A stretch of DNA of 64,000 nt from the NCBI GenBank assembly GCA_029204225.1, contig CM055097.1, positions 50,170,600-50,234,599 on the forward strand, in the 5' to 3' direction. The position numbers were made by a program, and so were the translations under genes. The notes under the pieces were generated by a model. It was given only the letters and a program-made list of their open reading frames with translations, was not told the DNA's origin and did not search any database. This DNA is from Diphasiastrum complanatum (taxonomy: Eukaryota > Streptophyta > Lycopodiopsida > Lycopodiales > Lycopodiaceae). Of the stretch, positions 62,637-64,000 are shown piece by piece (within the stretch, counting starts at the first letter, position 1; every line of letters begins with the position of its first letter).

Positions 62637-64000
62637 TGATGGGAGTCGAGCGGTGCTCCGATACGAATGATGAGAATCGTGAGAAGAAAAATTCACGAAA
62701 ACATTCGCGATTCTCTTTCGAGATTCGGATGGAGTTCAGATGTGTTCGCTGCGCACTACCAGTTGAAGCATTCCTACAATCCTCCAGAGGGTAGTCAGGT
62801 ACTACTGATCTACGTTCATAAAATTGATATATCATTCGCCTTCATTTCAACCAAGGTGTGGAATTCAACAAGGGAACAAGAAAACTCAGACATATTAAAA
62901 TAAATAGCATAAGCATTCGACATACAAGATCAGACACAACTAGAAAAATAATCTATAGCTCAGGTCAGACGGTGGTGGAGAGTTCATTAAGATAGAATTT
63001 GTGGAATTCTGCAGTGTTGCATTCCCAAGTATTTCACCATGTTGTCTAATTTTTTCCGAACTTCTACTTTGTGTATACGAGTAGACCTTCTTCTTCGAAA
63101 TCTTGAGTTGCTGCAATAATTTCTTTCCAAACCGAGTATTGAATCTTGGATTGTTTGTCAGAATAATTTAATAAAATCTTCGAGTTTTGGATCCTCCAAT
63201 GCTCGAATTGCATGAAATATTTCTTGTTTTACTTGATAGCTTGTCATCTTTTTTTATTTTAACGTGGCCTTTATGTAAGCCTGCTTTGGACAATGCATCC
63301 TCTAATCTGGAAATAACTTTCTTCGCAGAGGCCTCTGGCTCAGAATTCAATGCAAACAAGATGTGAAGATATATTATTTTTTCTATAATACGCACCTCCG
63401 CATGCAATGTACAAATTTGAACATTTTGAAGAGGAATCGGTAGTACAGGTTTCCAATTAGGATCTTCTCGCTTGATTCGGATTTTTTTTGCAAAAACCCG
63501 ACATTGTCGCCTTTTTGCGATACCTTCGCTTGTGGCAGTTTTAGTTCATTTATGCAAAGTGACAGTTTTGGATCATTTATGCAGACAGACTATTTATGGC
63601 CAATTTTCACCACTAATCAGCAATCAAATTTATGAACTGGATGAATGCCAGCGGACACCAGCCAACTGACAATCGCATTTGATGACCTAATTGCTTAGTA
63701 TATATAGTTGTTCATATTCATACAGTTTCTTAAAATCAGGTGAAGAAAATCTGAAGCGATGCATAAACATTGTGAATTGTGAAGGGGCTAAGTGTTATTA
63801 CACGACGTTTTCTGTGTTCTTATCAAGAATATCATTCACAATAAAAAAGTATTGTAGTTAGCTCTTTATCAAGCTTTCAAGCTTGAACTCTCTTAAGCAT
63901 TGTAGCTCAGTCTTTTAGAGATTTATTTAGAGTTGCTAAAAGAGAAAAAACGACTGATAGTGCAAAACTGTGTCTGATCAAAATTCGTAGAGATGACAGA
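62637..64000. other. Possible LTR then unassigned sequence
   Basis: 62637-62830 contains GATTCTCTTTCGAGATTCGG and other CG-containing words, unlike the AT-rich surroundings. 62831-64000 has no recognisable gene; the minus open frame 63168-63407 is unassigned. Confidence 0.35.

Noticed and set aside
63168-63407. 79-codon minus-strand frame with SEPEASAKKVISRLEDALSK
   Set aside because: Looks helix-like, but there is no family match, upstream exon or start context that I can support.

Overview
This looks like a piece of a large, repeat-rich land-plant nuclear genome. It holds two intron-containing host genes, both on the minus strand. The first is a BRCA1 orthologue (about 4.8-21.5 kb). The second is a small membrane protein of the HdeD/DUF308 family (55.8-57.0 kb). 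Nearly everything else is decayed LTR retrotransposons, long (GA/CT)n microsatellites and unassigned spacer. The introns have GT..AG borders, the BRCA1 carries the plant-type extended PHD, and Ty1/copia debris is dense with some Ty3/gypsy. A fern or gymnosperm would fit, but the sequence alone does not settle the lineage. No bacterial gene organisation, CRISPR array, rRNA or functional tRNA was seen.

BRCA1 region: fourteen exons can be joined with consistent phase into about 1,081 codons. They encode an N-terminal RING, the conserved middle motifs of plant BRCA1, an extended PHD and two C-terminal BRCT repeats. Twelve exons lie between 13.2 and 21.5 kb. The last two lie at 4.8-5.5 kb, beyond a 7.7 kb intron that cuts through the BRCT-coding part. 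That intron holds a 5'-truncated copia element in antisense orientation, a tRNA-derived SINE with a perfect 14 bp target duplication, and a 51 bp tandem duplication.

21.8-48.1 kb is a nested transposon block that starts about 300 bp upstream of the BRCA1 start codon. A plus-strand copia (gag at 21.8 kb, protease, integrase, RT and RNase H up to 32.96 kb) has been split by three insertions: an LTR-plus-leader fragment at 22.5 kb, an LTR at 24.2 kb that itself carries a solo LTR, and a complete minus-strand element at 25.43-30.87 kb flanked by ATACA. Next come another copia 5' end (32.96-34.85 kb), a short solo-type LTR, a gag-protease-only Ty3/gypsy element (35.23-41.50 kb), a minus-strand copia without RT (42.05-44.8 kb) and a plus-strand copia without RT (45.1-48.14 kb).

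48.1-55.8 kb is spacer with a 101 bp (GA)n, a compound (CT)n(CA)n and a 189 bp tandem duplication. The DUF308 gene follows. 59.2-61.7 kb is a minus-strand copia 5' end containing a captured plus-strand integrase fragment. The last 2.3 kb holds another primer-binding-site signature and unassigned sequence.

The host genes are not linked in function. The BRCA1 product is expected to act in homologous-recombination repair. The DUF308 product is an integral membrane protein of unknown role. Several mobile elements here lack reverse transcriptase but keep LTRs, gag or protease, so they would have depended on partners for movement.
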